From: Viscum album
Lineage: Eukaryota; Streptophyta; Magnoliopsida; Santalales; Viscaceae
Length of the DNA stretch: 64,000 nt
Assembly: GCA_963277665.1 (NCBI GenBank)
Contig: OY728130.1
Coordinates: 1,366,716,393-1,366,780,392 of the forward strand
Reading direction: 5' to 3'
Shown here: in pieces, positions 48,699 through 59,890 of the stretch
Position numbering within the stretch: position 1 is the stretch's first letter
Layout of the letters: the number at the start of each line of letters is the position of its first letter
Position numbers and translations under genes: made by a program
The notes under the pieces: model-generated
Database searches by the model: none
Told to the model about the DNA's origin: nothing
What the model saw: only the letters and a program-made list of their open reading frames with translations

Positions 48699-48893
48699 TG
48701 GCTCGTGCAGGCATCCTGGAAGAATCCCATGCATGAAAATTCCTAGGTTGGCTTCCATAATAAACTTAGAAGACTAAAGGGGGACCTCTTGGCCTGGAGG
48801 GATAGATCTGCTTTATTATCAAGGTGATGTCCGGCATGGGATTCTCCACTTGAGTGGTAGACATCTTCTTCAGGTGCTTCTCCTCCCCATGGT

Positions 48894-49559
48894 TTGTGGT
48901 CAGATTTATGGGGCATAGTTGTGGCTTTTTCAAGGCAGTCTGTGGCCTTAGGCCGGAGAGACCCCATGTCTCCCAGTGTTTTTGTCATGGTTCAAGACTC
49001 TCTTAGCAGGTGTCTGAACCAGGCCATGAAGGATGGCTCCATCCTCCCTTTCCAGTTTAGGAACAATTTTAATGGCTTATCCCATCTTCTCTTCGCTGAT
49101 GACATCGTGTTCACTAACGTTTGTAGCAGATCTGTTCATGGAGTCAATAAGATCTTCCGAGAATATTGTAAGTGCAGTTTCCAGTGGGTTAATTGTGGGA
49201 AAAGCAACGTATACTTGGCAAGCTCGTGCACTGATAGAAGAATTAGGAGAATCGAGGATCTATTGGTTTTCAAAAGAGGGGTCCTTCCTATGGAGTATTT
49301 GGGAGCTCCCATTACTGATGGAAGGCTTCGTATCTGCCACTTTGAGGGGCTGGTTGGTCGGATCTTGAATCATATCACTAATCGGAAGAACAACCTTCTG
49401 TCTTTCAAAGGCCGCATCACCCTTGTTAATAGTGTTCTTTCCTCTATTCCAATGCACATTTTGGCTGACCTCAGAGTCCCAATGACTATTATCAGGAGAA
49501 TTGAGAATACTATGTCTTCCATCATTTGGGATGCTCATTCAGAGGGGAGGTGTCATTAG
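48894..49559 (+). pseudogene. LINE reverse transcriptase, palm and thumb remnant
   Basis: An open stretch of 221 codons. It begins shortly before RRDPMSPSVFVM (about 48955-48985), continues to LSHLLFADDIV with the catalytic FADD (49080-49110), then a V-N-C-G-K-S-N segment, MEYLGAPI (counterpart of YLG-x-P), and LLSFKGRITLVNSVLSSIP, the standard order in plant L1-like RT. The two metal-binding aspartates of FADD are present. The N-terminal RT blocks are missing. A stop follows at about 49557, after which LINE sequence continues (to 49823 in one frame, with WARPVEASGIN-like and GKYGGDL segments). Confidence 0.85.
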
Positions 49560-50145
49560 GATTCTTGGAGCAGGCTGGCCAGACCAGTGGAAGCCAGTGG
49601 TATTAATGTCCGTAGTGTAGTGGACTCCATGAAATGCCTCCAGTCTAAACTTGCATGGGATGTTTTAGAAGGCACCACCCCCTGGGCCAAGATGATTTTT
49701 GGGAAATACGGGGGTGACCTGGCCGCTCCAAAAGGGAAGGTATGGCATATGTTGAGCAGTCACATTCTGACACTGGATCAGCAAGCTCGGTGGATGGTGG
49801 GGTGCGGGGAGATCAACTTCTGACGACATAACTGGGTAGGGGTCAAGTTGGCGTTTCCAGGGTGTCAGGTACCTGTTATCTCATTCTCTGAGGCTACCCG
49901 CCATCCATCCTTCATTGAGGCTGTGTTGGACCTCAAACAGCTGGATTTTTTCAACAAAATCACTTTATCGGAGGTACCTGATAAGCTCGTTTTCACTAGA
50001 GCCTTCTCCACCAAGAATTATAGGCACTCTATGCAGAGGATTTCTGGCCACGCGGGATGGGGCAGAATCCTTTTGTGAAAATAAATCCCGGGTAATTTCA
50101 ACTTTCTCACCTAACGTATATGGAATAAGGCCCTCCCAATAGACG

Positions 50146-50300
50146 ATGAAATCAGGAAGAAATGTGTTAGTTTGGCATCGAGGTGTCTATGTTGCCACAA
50201 CCCTAAGGAGGAGACTCTGGAACACCTCTTCTTTAGTAGCGAATGGTCGACGACTGTCTGGGGCAGCCTGGGGATTTCTAGAGACGGTCTGCAGGCAATT
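50146..50300 (+). pseudogene. LINE zinc-binding region
   Basis: In the frame 50172 onward: CLCCHNPKEETLEHLFFSS followed by W-S-T-T-V-W. Plant L1 ORF2 proteins carry a zf-RVT region with the pattern C-x2-C-x(4-6)-E-T-x2-H-L-F-x2-C-x(4)-x-x-W. The first Cys pair and the His are present; the last Cys reads Ser. Confidence 0.72.
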
Positions 50301-50592
50301 ACCAGCGATGCTTTTCTTCATTTGTGGCTCAACGGCGTGGAATGTAATTCTTTGGAGGCTAAGAAAGAGCCACTCTTTTGTCTGTGGAATGCCGGTGCTT
50401 GTGGTAGGCCAGGAACTGCACTCTCCATGATAACATCAGTAGTTCCCAGGTGGCCATGCATTCTCATGCTCGCTACCTCGTCGCCGACCTGGGAAGACTC
50501 TTAAAGAACTAGGATCAATCTGCTACATTGGAAAGAGGTGCCCCATGTGAGTCACCTTCATTTTGTCCAGAGAGTTCCTTCTCTTATGCGTT

Positions 50593-51076
50593 GGGTGCAG
50601 TGGAGGCCTCCTTCTAGAGTATTCAAGCTTAACATGGACGGCTCCAATCAGCTCGGTCTCATGCGTGATGGCGGAGTGGTCCATGACTCCATTGGCTCGG
50701 TGGTGGTCATCTTCAGTAGCCTCTGTGGCCAGGGTGACTCACTTCTGGACGAAGCCAAAGCTCTCCTGGATGGACTTGAGGTTTGAAGGTCGATGGGTTT
50801 TCCTCTGTAAGCTATTGAGTAGGATTCTACGGTTCTCATCAGTTCCTTACAGGGCAAGATTACTACCCATGATCGATCACGTACATCATCCAAAAATGCT
50901 GGTGTCTCATTGATCAAGCTGACCTGACCCATACGTGGCGTGAAGGAAACAAAATGGCTGGCTTTTTTTCCTCAAAACATAAACAAGGCAATCATAGAAT
51001 GTTATTTTCTAGTCTGGGTTCCCTCCTCTCTGAGTGTGCTGATACCCTTGACTTGTACTATTTTAGACCTCCCTGA
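50593..51076 (+). pseudogene. LINE RNase H domain remnant
   Basis: Starts with W-R-P-P-S-R-V-F-K-L-N-M-D-G-S-N (about 50600-50650), the entry of the plant LINE RNase H, where D is the first catalytic residue. GGVVHDSIGSVVV follows, then DEAKALLDGLEV (about 50745-50785) with the conserved E-A-x-A-L-x-x-G-L segment. The rest lies in other frames to 51076: a W-R-E-G-N-K-M-A-like block at about 50935-50960 and the FRPP stop. Broken by at least two frameshifts. Same family as 35790-36047. Confidence 0.8.
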
Positions 51077-51107
51077 CCCTATTTTTTTGGGGTCCTTTAA
51101 TAAAATT

Positions 51108-51186
51108 TCTTACTTTGGATGGATGGTGATGTATTTGATGGATTATCTACGCAATCCAGAAAGTAATATTGATCATTTCATCAGTT
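51108..51186 (+). pseudogene. gypsy gag fragment
   Basis: About 80 bp encoding V-D/M-Y-L-R/C-N-P-E-S-N-I-D-H-F-I-S, aligned with gag at 21840-21895 and 29140-29203. The fragment ends at the same point as the one at 29203, where the 1.65-kb unit begins. Confidence 0.65.
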
Positions 51187-52183
51187 CCGAATGGAAAGTT
51201 CCCTTATATTTTAACACATAGAGTGTTAATTACATAAATAAAATTTTATATGGTAAAAATTTTACCCTTAACTTTAATTAAGAAATGAAATTTCACTTAG
51301 TTATCAATGAATATTGATCTTCATTTAGAATGGAGAGGAGTTTAGATTTTTTTAAAGTAAGAAGTGCTTTTGTAAACCCCAAAAATTAATTGAGAATTTT
51401 TGAATAAATTATTTAAAAGATATTACATTAAGAGGAAGTGTAATTTAATTTTAGTTTAAAAACATTATATTTTCCTTATATTAAAACCTCATTTAGAAAA
51501 TAAATATTACATATTTAGGAGTTTGGGAATTCCCTTCCACCTAGGTAGCCTAGTTGTCATCTCACCACCAATGTAATTCTTAACCGGGGATAAGTTTGAA
51601 TAAATTACTTACAACTCATCTAGAAGATGGTGAAACTAAGTGACCCTATTAAGAGTACATGGTATAGTTATGAAAGAGGGTGCCTAAAAGTACATAGATA
51701 AGCCTCTAAATATTTAAGGTGAGGTTTATTACATATTCAAAACTAAGAATATAGGAGGGAAGGGTATGATCAATTCCATTTAAGTGATATTACCATGAAA
51801 AATATTATTACATGGCACAAAATGTAAATATCATGATGAAATCATAAAAAAGATGATGTAACCATGGAAGGTTCCTAAATACATGAAACTTTAAAAGTAA
51901 ATCAATGAATCATTATTGACAAACTTTATAAAAAAATTGATGTGGAACACCCAATGTAAATAAGGAAGCATTGTGTAATTAAAACCTTATAAAAAACAAT
52001 ATCATTCTAAAACCACAAACAATAGGTTTGAAGAATTATTTTGATACCAGTTTATTACATCTAATGATATTCCAACTAGAGACTTTCACTTGATATAAAA
52101 AATATATTTAGAAATACATCAATTTATTATTTCAAAATAATGTTTAGAAATTATAAAAAAATTGCAAAAAATTATGCAAGGCA
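51187..52183. repeat. 1.65-kb repeat unit, copy 2, left part
   Basis: Aligns with 29204-30180 (shared blocks: TTAAGAGGAAG at 51430, CTAGGTAGCCTA at 51541, GAAGCATTGTGTAATTAAAA at 51965). It is interrupted at 52183 by a solo LTR and resumes at 55632. No coding content. Confidence 0.7.
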
Positions 52184-52729
52184 TTTCATGACCCGTCCTA
52201 GAGGGGCTCATTCCGTGACTACTCCAAGTCTGCCTCCAATATGTCAGGGGCTGGTGACTAGCGCCAAGTAGGCATATCCCACAAATGAGTGACATTTTCC
52301 TAAGTACATGTACACATGCACACATCTACAAGCCCAAAATTATGAAATGTAAAATTCTAAGTAAACAAGTATGCATACCACTAAGAATGCCAATAACATA
52401 GTACGACAATAGAAAACTAGAAAGTAAACAGGGCCAGAATAAAAGCCCATCAAAAGTAAGAGTTTGTAAAAGTGAACACACAAGTTCCTGAAACTCATCC
52501 ACATAAAACCCTACCTTAAGGGTAGGTACAGGGACAACTGTCTGAAGCTGCATGAGCGCACCTCGACTGTCTGATCTCTCTAAGCACCACCTGGTCTTGG
52601 TCCACCTAGGACTTTGTCATAGTATCGAACGTCTGCACAAGACACGCCACATGCGGTCAAAGCCCATGTAGGGGTAAGTAAATCAATACTCAGTAGAACA
52701 CCTCAAAACCACAAAGGAATACTATTAAG

Positions 52730-52815
52730 AAATACACTAAGTACACCACAAAGAAATACACGAAGTACACCACAAAGAAATACATGAAGTACGCCCCAAA
52801 GAAATACATGAGGTA
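52730..52815. repeat. 24-bp tandem repeat
   Basis: Three full and one partial copy of a unit AAATACACGAAGTACACCAC plus AAAG, starting at 52730, 52754, 52778 and 52802. Only inside the solo LTR. Confidence 0.85.
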
Positions 52816-53432
52816 TAGTCATCTCCACATAGATATATGTCTACAACAAATATATCAATAACATCCCGATATATTCATCACGGACACTAAGTATCATAAG
52901 GTTCCAACCTCATAGCCAACAATTGGATTCTCATCATAGGCTCAAATCGTAATACAAAAACCAGGAGGACACACTCCATGAGCTCAACCATCTCAGATGG
53001 AACCCATTCGAGAGATGCACTCTATCAAGAACATTTTACTAGGTCCACCTCCAATGCTCAGCACTAAGGGTCTAGTCATCATTGCCTTGCGCCCAGCGCA
53101 AGCTAAGAAACACAAGCGAAGAGCTTCGCCCCTCACCAATACACACGGTTGAGGGAGCACTGCTCTAAACTATACATCATGTGCATCCTCTCTAGAAAGA
53201 GAGAGTAGAGGGACTCACACCTCGCCTCTTCCCCACAGTCGAGGGATTACTGCCCCTAATTAATCCACGAAACTTCTGTCGCTCCTGGACAGAGTAGCAT
53301 GCTCCTCAGTCTGTCGAGGGAACTCTAACTACTATCTAGGTATCGTTCACACTAAGCGAATGGGTATGCTCCTTGTAACTGTTTCCAAAAGCCGAGGGAG
53401 CCCCATCTCCAACGAAGGACCCACTCCCACAT

Positions 53433-53504
53433 GATAAGACACACCGTCTTAGTAAGACACCCGATCTCGATAAGACAACTAGTCTCAGTAAGACACTCAG
53501 TCTC
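53433..53504. repeat. 18-bp tandem repeat, four copies
   Basis: Units start at 53433, 53451, 53469 and 53487, consensus GATAAGACACNCAGTCTC. Diverged relatives of the array at 53596. Confidence 0.85.
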
Positions 53505-53595
53505 AAGTACCTACACCCTAACTCGGTATGGTAGTACCACTCTGTGACTAGAGGACTCACACCCTAATAGGACATGGGAGTACCAAATCAGGCAT

Positions 53596-53739
53596 GATAA
53601 GACGCCCAATCTTGATAAGACACATAATCTCTATAAGACACACAGTCTCGATAAGACACACAGTCTCTGTAAGACACACAGTCTCTGTAAGACACACAGT
53701 CTATGTAAGACACACAGTCTCTATAAGTCACATAGTCTC
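53596..53739. repeat. 18-bp tandem repeat, eight copies
   Basis: Exactly 8 x 18 bp; consensus GATAAGACACACAGTCTC with a middle group beginning TGTAAG. No spacers between units, so not CRISPR-like. Separated from the first array by about 90 bp of single-copy LTR sequence. Confidence 0.92.
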
Positions 53740-55631
53740 AAGGTCACTACCAGCCACAGGATTCCGCTCGTAGAGTACTCATTTTGAAAGAACCTACTCC
53801 TCAATCCATTAGGTAATATGTAAACTTCCACAAAAACTCACTTAGAGTATCTCAAAAGGATCGTCTCGTCTCAAGGGACCCAAAACTACAAACTTCTCAT
53901 CAAATGGACACATGGTTTGAATGTTATGGTTGTTTTCGTAAAAAGGTATGAATTGGGTCCGGTATGGGTCTGATCCAACCCGCCAGACCTGGACCGACCC
54001 ACTGGCCGACCCGAACATGTTCGGTTGACCCAACCCGGCCTGGTCCGACCCGAACTAGTCCAGCCCTTTGGGCCGCCTGGAGCAGCCCGACTCTCATGGT
54101 CTGGCACGCTGTATGGGGGCCAACTTCTCTCACTGCATGCGGTTTGCCCTGACTGCATGCTCCTCCTAGTGTTGCGGTGTTGCCGCGTCCCACGCGGTCA
54201 GCCCACTGCCTCAGTGTGTGCCTCACACACCTTGCCTTCCTGCGGCCTCACCACCACCGCAGGCTCCTATGCAGCCCCACTAGGCCATGTTCTACCTCTG
54301 TCGTTGGCCACCTTGTCAAATGGCCCACTGTCCGCTTCACACTCCTACGCAGCCCCACCATCGCCACCAGCTACCTTGTGGCCTTCCTCCACACCCGCAC
54401 ACAGCCGCCGCCTCACCCGCACGCGGCCGCCGCTGCTCCAGCCGCCGCCTCCTCGCCTCACCAGTGCCGCTGTCGTGCCTCGCCGGACCCAGGTCGGTGG
54501 TCCCTTCCACATACCACCGGGCTCCTATGATGTTTGGAATTTGGTGTGATCATAGATTCGGGTTCCTCGTGACCCGATCTACCCTACTGCGGCCTCTGAT
54601 GCGAGTTCACCTCAAAATGGGGGTCCGATCATGCTCGAAACCACCTGGAAACATCGAGTCGGAAACTGCAAGGTTCCAACAGTGAAGAATGTGAAGAACA
54701 AAGGGAGATATGCACATATAAAAGGTTTAACATCGTTGTCCAAGTGTTCTTGGCCAATGATCAAGATCCAGGGGATTTGGGTTAAAAAATAGATTAAGTC
54801 AAATCCTTTATCATACGATCGATCCGTGGGATAATCTATTTGTGGATTAGTCAACGTTCGCCGTATAAATCAAGATTGGGGAAAATCACAGAGAAACAAC
54901 CACCCTACCTCATTAGGTTCAAATTCCGACGAACAACGAAGTTGCGCCGTGATCGTTGGTGGGATCCTTTGATTTCGTCGCACACTGATCATCGATCCAC
55001 GATCTGTTCTTCTTTCACCAAGGGAAAATCCTCCAAGATCTCCCTATCTATTCTACAACGTTCCCAAGGTTATGAAGATAACCCTGAGATTTCTACATAA
55101 GGAGGTTTTTAAAGAAAATCATCACTGCATCAACAAAATAATTTATCGTTAAATTATTTAATGACGATTACATCCTTTTCGGTTTTTTCCACGGAAGACC
55201 CACACCAACTAAAGTTAAGTCGTGCCTAAGGAAAAAAACACCTTATGAACTCAACGGTGGTCTCATATTTCCAATCTGAGTCTCCGTTCATGAGTTATTG
55301 GGATTTTATAATAAAATAATTTTTATTTAATTATTTTATTTACGGTTACATCTAAAAACCATCTTTCACAGGCGACTCATGTCGACCGATGTTAGTCCTC
55401 ACCTAAGGTAAATTCGCTGCTTTGAATACAACAGTACCCTCAAATTTTTGATCCAAGCACCCATTTACGAGTTATTCCACTTTTTCAGGAAAAAAATTCG
55501 GGTGTGCTATTTAAAACTTAACAGTTTTCAATGAACTGTTTCGGGCACACCAGGCCTCGGAATCGCACGTCGTCTCAGTGCCTGGTCTTGTAATTTTCCC
55601 AAATAATTTCTAAAAAAAATTAGAAAATCCA

Positions 55632-56322
55632 AGTCATTATAAGTCATGTCCTAGAAATGACCTAGAAATTTTCTAAAGGGTTGATAACATCATACCTTAT
55701 TCACATCCATTCTTTAACATCTCTATAAATCACCACACATACACTGACGACTACCAAACAACCCCTAATAATCATTTGGAAAAAAACCTCTAAGAAAAGG
55801 ACTATAATAAACTAATTATCATAATCAGAGAATGATAATACTAAAATAAAATCTAGATAGAAACAATATAAAATACCTTTAATACAATGACATCCTAAGT
55901 ACCTAAATAAAATTACTAAACCTTCCTCTAATTTCAAAACAAACTAAAAACCCTAGAATACCTCACATTCCAATTTCTTAAAAAAAAAGAAAATAGTGAT
56001 CGATGAAAATATAACAACCCATAAGGAACCCCTTTAAGTAAAGGGGGAAGAAGACCATTGATTAGATGAGAATTCATAATATTAAGGTGAAATTAAAATT
56101 AATTTACCCAACCATTAAGAGGTGAACAAAGAACAAGGGAGGAGTGGGGTAGATGATATTACATTGAATTTGGCTTGAATACACCTTTAAATCCACCTTG
56201 ATCCATTAGCCATGAGGGAGGGGAAATTGAGAGATATAGGGATCCAAATAATGCCTCCCAATCAGTAGGATAAAAGTAAACCTAAAGGAAATAAAAAAGG
56301 AAAAAATGAAGGGTTGAGGCAA
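55632..56322. repeat. 1.65-kb repeat unit, copy 2, right part
   Basis: Aligns with about 30190-30868 (shared: TTTTCTAAAGGGTTGA at 55670, ATGACGACTACCAAA-like block at 55745, CATTAGCCATGAGGGAGGGG at 56205). Ends directly at the start of LTR-X copy 3. Confidence 0.7.
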
Positions 56323-59300
56323 TGTAATGACTCGAGATTTTGGATCATTTAAATCAATACTATCTTTGATAGGTTATTTCACATGCAATACCAAAATAAA
56401 ATGTGTTGTGATATATTTATTTTTAGGTAAATTTAATAATATTGAATCCCCTATTAAATAAAAAATATTGTAATAAATTATAAATTCAAACAACTTATTA
56501 TTAATAATACTTAAAGTTTTAAAAGAGTATTTTTCAATAAAAGGAGTTTTTTATTTATATATATTGAATTTTTTAAAGGAAAAATTTATAAATTTTAGTA
56601 TTTTAATTTTAGAAAATGAACTTAATTTTTGTATTTCACATATCAATGTTATCCTAATATAAATGTTTGATATTTTTCTAAAATTAATGTTTTTTAGGTG
56701 AATAGTGAAAAAAATCTGATTTTTATAACACCGTCACTTTTAGGAAATTTTTATAACACAAAATTAAATTAATTTTTTTAAACCTCTCTTATAAATAAGT
56801 ATTTAAAATAAAAATTTTATAAATACTATATTGAATTAATAAAACCCATGTTTAACATTTTGATAATATTTTACTCTAAAAACTATTTTTATGAATTGAT
56901 ATTAAAAAAAATTCATGAATAGTATAAATTAAATCTAAAAATGTATATCATATTTTAGATCAACATTTTCATATTATGTAATAAGTCCAACAAAATTTTT
57001 AGGTATTAAATTATGATTACTAAGATTAATGTTAATGTTCATGATAATGGTAAAGGTGTTATTTTAAATGAATTATTTTATTAATATTGTGTATTTTTTT
57101 CTAATAAATTAAATAGATTTATTTTAAATAATGAATATGAAATTGTGTTTGCACATATATACATATATATTATCACTTATTTAGTTGTTAATCAATTCCA
57201 CTTAAGATTAAGAACTCTTAATGTTAAAACATCTTTTATTTTTATGTTTTTATATGTATTTAATGTTTTAACTAAATAGTTAATTTTATATTATTTATAA
57301 ATTTAATTAGACTATATGGATGCCATATTTATGTTTATATGATTATTATTTTATTATAAGGGTTACCTTATATTTTTTAAATAATATAAACTTCTAGGGT
57401 AAAAACTAGTTACCAAGGTAAAACCCAAAATAGTAAAATATAAAAACCAAGTGGTAAAAGGCTTGAAACATGTTTAAAACATGTGCAAAAATGGGTGGTT
57501 GAGGTTTTTTCAACCTCATATCACCCAAAAATCCATTAATTATCTCTTTTGGAACCATTTATCATTGAATAGTTTCATTCTATTATTGAAAAATAATGGA
57601 TGTTCACTAAAGTGAACTTTTCTTCACTTATAAAATGGGGTCACTCCCACCCTCTAAAAGTTACACGTACCCTTCAAAATTTCCTTGAATACCTACCCAA
57701 TATTCCTCTCCTAGAATTAAATTGAATGACCAAAAGCCTTTTTCACCATAATTTATCCTAAGAACTTCATTTTCATGGAGACTTTTAGGAGAAAGTTCAA
57801 GGTCCCAAAGAATTTAGGCACATTCACAGAGCAAACTTGGATGATGGTAAGAGTTTCTTGTCTCAAATTTTCACTCCTTGAAATATTTCTTATCATAAAC
57901 AATTTATTTATTTTAATGGTGTTTGCACTTAACTTTAATATTTTATATCATGATCCTCTCATAATTTATGGTATTATAAGTTCAATTTTATGCTACATAT
58001 CCATAATGGGGTTTCAATTTAAATGTTACTTGAGTCGTAATAGTTTTCTCAACTCAAATTCTTTATCCTCAAGTCATAAACTATCTTATTTATTATGATA
58101 TTATAAGCCCCTTTTATCTCCACAATTCATTTTCTCTATAGAATTTTATCTTGTTCCCTGGGGAAGTTAGTTCTTTTCATCGATGTCATCTTCTTTAATG
58201 AAATGCCTTCTCAAATAAATGTTTGACATTATAAAGAATAACCCTCATTATTTCCAATGAATATTTTTATCCTTGTACATATTTTCCTTCCTACCAAATT
58301 TATCCTCTCTTTTTTTGGGAACTCTAATATGGATTATTTTCTTTGATCCTCATAATTCTATTAACAATATTTTCAAAAAGAAAATCTAATGCACTTTTTA
58401 CAATGAGAGTTTTTAACATGGGTCTAAATTATTTAAAAAGGTTTTCCATAATTTCAAAATAAAACTTTTTATCTTCCACTCAACATTTTCTCTATAAAAC
58501 CTTTATTTCATTTCAAGACTACATTATTTGATATATCTTAATAATTAATGTTTTAATATATCTTAAAATTTTCGTTGCAATAATTTTTAATATGAATTTT
58601 TAAAAGAAACTAGTTACTTTTTCTCTTAGACATTCTTTATAAAAATAACAAAAGAAAATTCATTTTAATTTTTTTTCACAAGAATGGAGTCCCCATCATT
58701 TTGAATATTCTTCTCCATGATTCCTAGTTTTAAAAAGTAAATTAATTTTCCATTATATTATGAGTAATATTTTTAATTGTTTTCATGGAGAAAAGGTTAT
58801 TTCTATCATGATTTTCAATGTAAAATGATATTATTCTTCTAAAATTATTCTACATTTAGAGGTTGATTCATTACCAATGTTTTCACAAATGATAAATGTT
58901 AAATCTCTATAGCATAAATGATCCATCACTTCCTTTTTCTTACCTAATCATATTCTATGCATAATAATAATTCTTCATCCAATTCCTTTCTTATGTGAAT
59001 ACCTTATTTTTTATTCCTTTGACTGAATGGTGTTCACCTAGATTCCATACATCATTTTATTAGTGATTTATTGAATTTCCATATTTCATTTATTGATATG
59101 TTGTAAATTCTATATTTTCTAATATATTTATTGAATGGTATTTACCAAGAAAGTTACTAAATATATTTAGATACCCATTTTCATTCCATGGGGTTATCTT
59201 ATTATGATTATTGATTTTTTTATGTGAGTCTAATTGAAAAGGATATTAAACCAATTTTATTTCCAATGCTCTTTATTCTATAAAAAGTGTATGATTTTCA

Positions 59301-59890
59301 TTTTAAAATTTTATGGAACCCATTTTATTTACATGGAATATTTATAATGTTATTTGTGAATGATTTTCATGTGGGACTCATAATTATGGATGATAATGTA
59401 TGGGTTCTTATATATCACTCTAATGCACTGGTTTAAAGTTTAAATCTCATGAGATATGTATAAACAGACACAACATAGTTATTTATTATAATGGATGAAA
59501 GTGTGTAAGTCATGAAGGTGATGTATACATGGGTAAAATTAAGTTGTCTTGCAAGCATGATTAAATGTGTGTGGTTCTTTGAAATAATGTTTCCCTATGA
59601 TCATGTTTGTGACACAATTTAAAGGAATTTGGAAGTTTTATTCTTATTCTCATTATTATGTTATTCTACAATGAATTTTGTTTATTGAATCATGTTTCCA
59701 CACAAATTTGATTAATGTATTATTATATTCCAAACCTTATTCCATGGTTTATGATTATGCTTTATTGGGTAATAATTTTCTTATGTATCTTGATTACAAC
59801 CATATGATCATCTTATGTGAACTTATGATATTCAATTTTTATCAATTATGTTTACCCTTATTGAGCATCTTATCTCACCCCTTTCTTATT
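56323..59890 (+). repeat. LTR-X copy 3
   Basis: Begins TGTAATGACTCGAGATTTT and follows copy 1 along its length (TTTATTTATATATATTGAA at about 56550, CTTCACTTATAAAAT at about 57623, CTCATGAGATATGTATA at about 59446). Similarity ends at CCCCTTTCTTATTA (59890), inside the LTR, where a different sequence joins. Confidence 0.72.

Larger units (their letters stand above)
48699..51107 (+). mobile_element. L1-like LINE, 5'-truncated and internally deleted
   Basis: A GC-richer block with the 3' half of a plant L1-type ORF2 on the plus strand: a spacer segment (about 48750-48800, KLRRLKGDLLAWR), RT from the conserved R-x-D-P-M-S-P block onward with FADDI, a zinc-finger-like CxCC...H region, RNase H, then FRPP-stop (51074-51076) and a short 3' end with AATAAAATTTC. 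The endonuclease and ORF1 are absent. In complete elements the spacer and the D-P-x-S-P block are about 250 residues apart; here only about 60, so the RT finger region is deleted. No target duplication is visible: the left flank is LTR-X, the right flank a gypsy gag fragment. Several stops; a dead copy. Confidence 0.85.
52184..55631 (-). repeat. probable solo LTR related to the left gypsy LTR
   Basis: The left end (TTTCATGACCCGTCCTAG) aligns with the LTR start at 2396 (TGTCACAACCCGTCCTAG), and the right end lies near AAAATCCA at 55631. The flanking sequence on both sides belongs to one interrupted 1.65-kb unit, and no internal gag or pol is present, so this is best read as a solo LTR. Flanks show an imperfect duplication, AGGCA at 52179-52183 and AGTCA at 55632-55636. 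It carries three minisatellites (52730-52815, 53433-53504, 53596-53739) and a GC-rich segment at 53960-54540. Reading frames of up to 174 codons in the GC-rich part overlap on both strands and are not considered genes. Confidence 0.72.

Noticed and set aside
53596..53739. Possible CRISPR-like array
   Set aside because: Units are contiguous 18-mers without spacers, in plant LTR DNA; an ordinary minisatellite.
54025..54549. 174-codon open frame and overlapping frames on both strands
   Set aside because: Lies in a GC-rich segment of an LTR, low-complexity Pro/Ala/Ser/Arg composition, overlaps similar frames on both strands, and is not conserved in the related LTR at 2396-5403.
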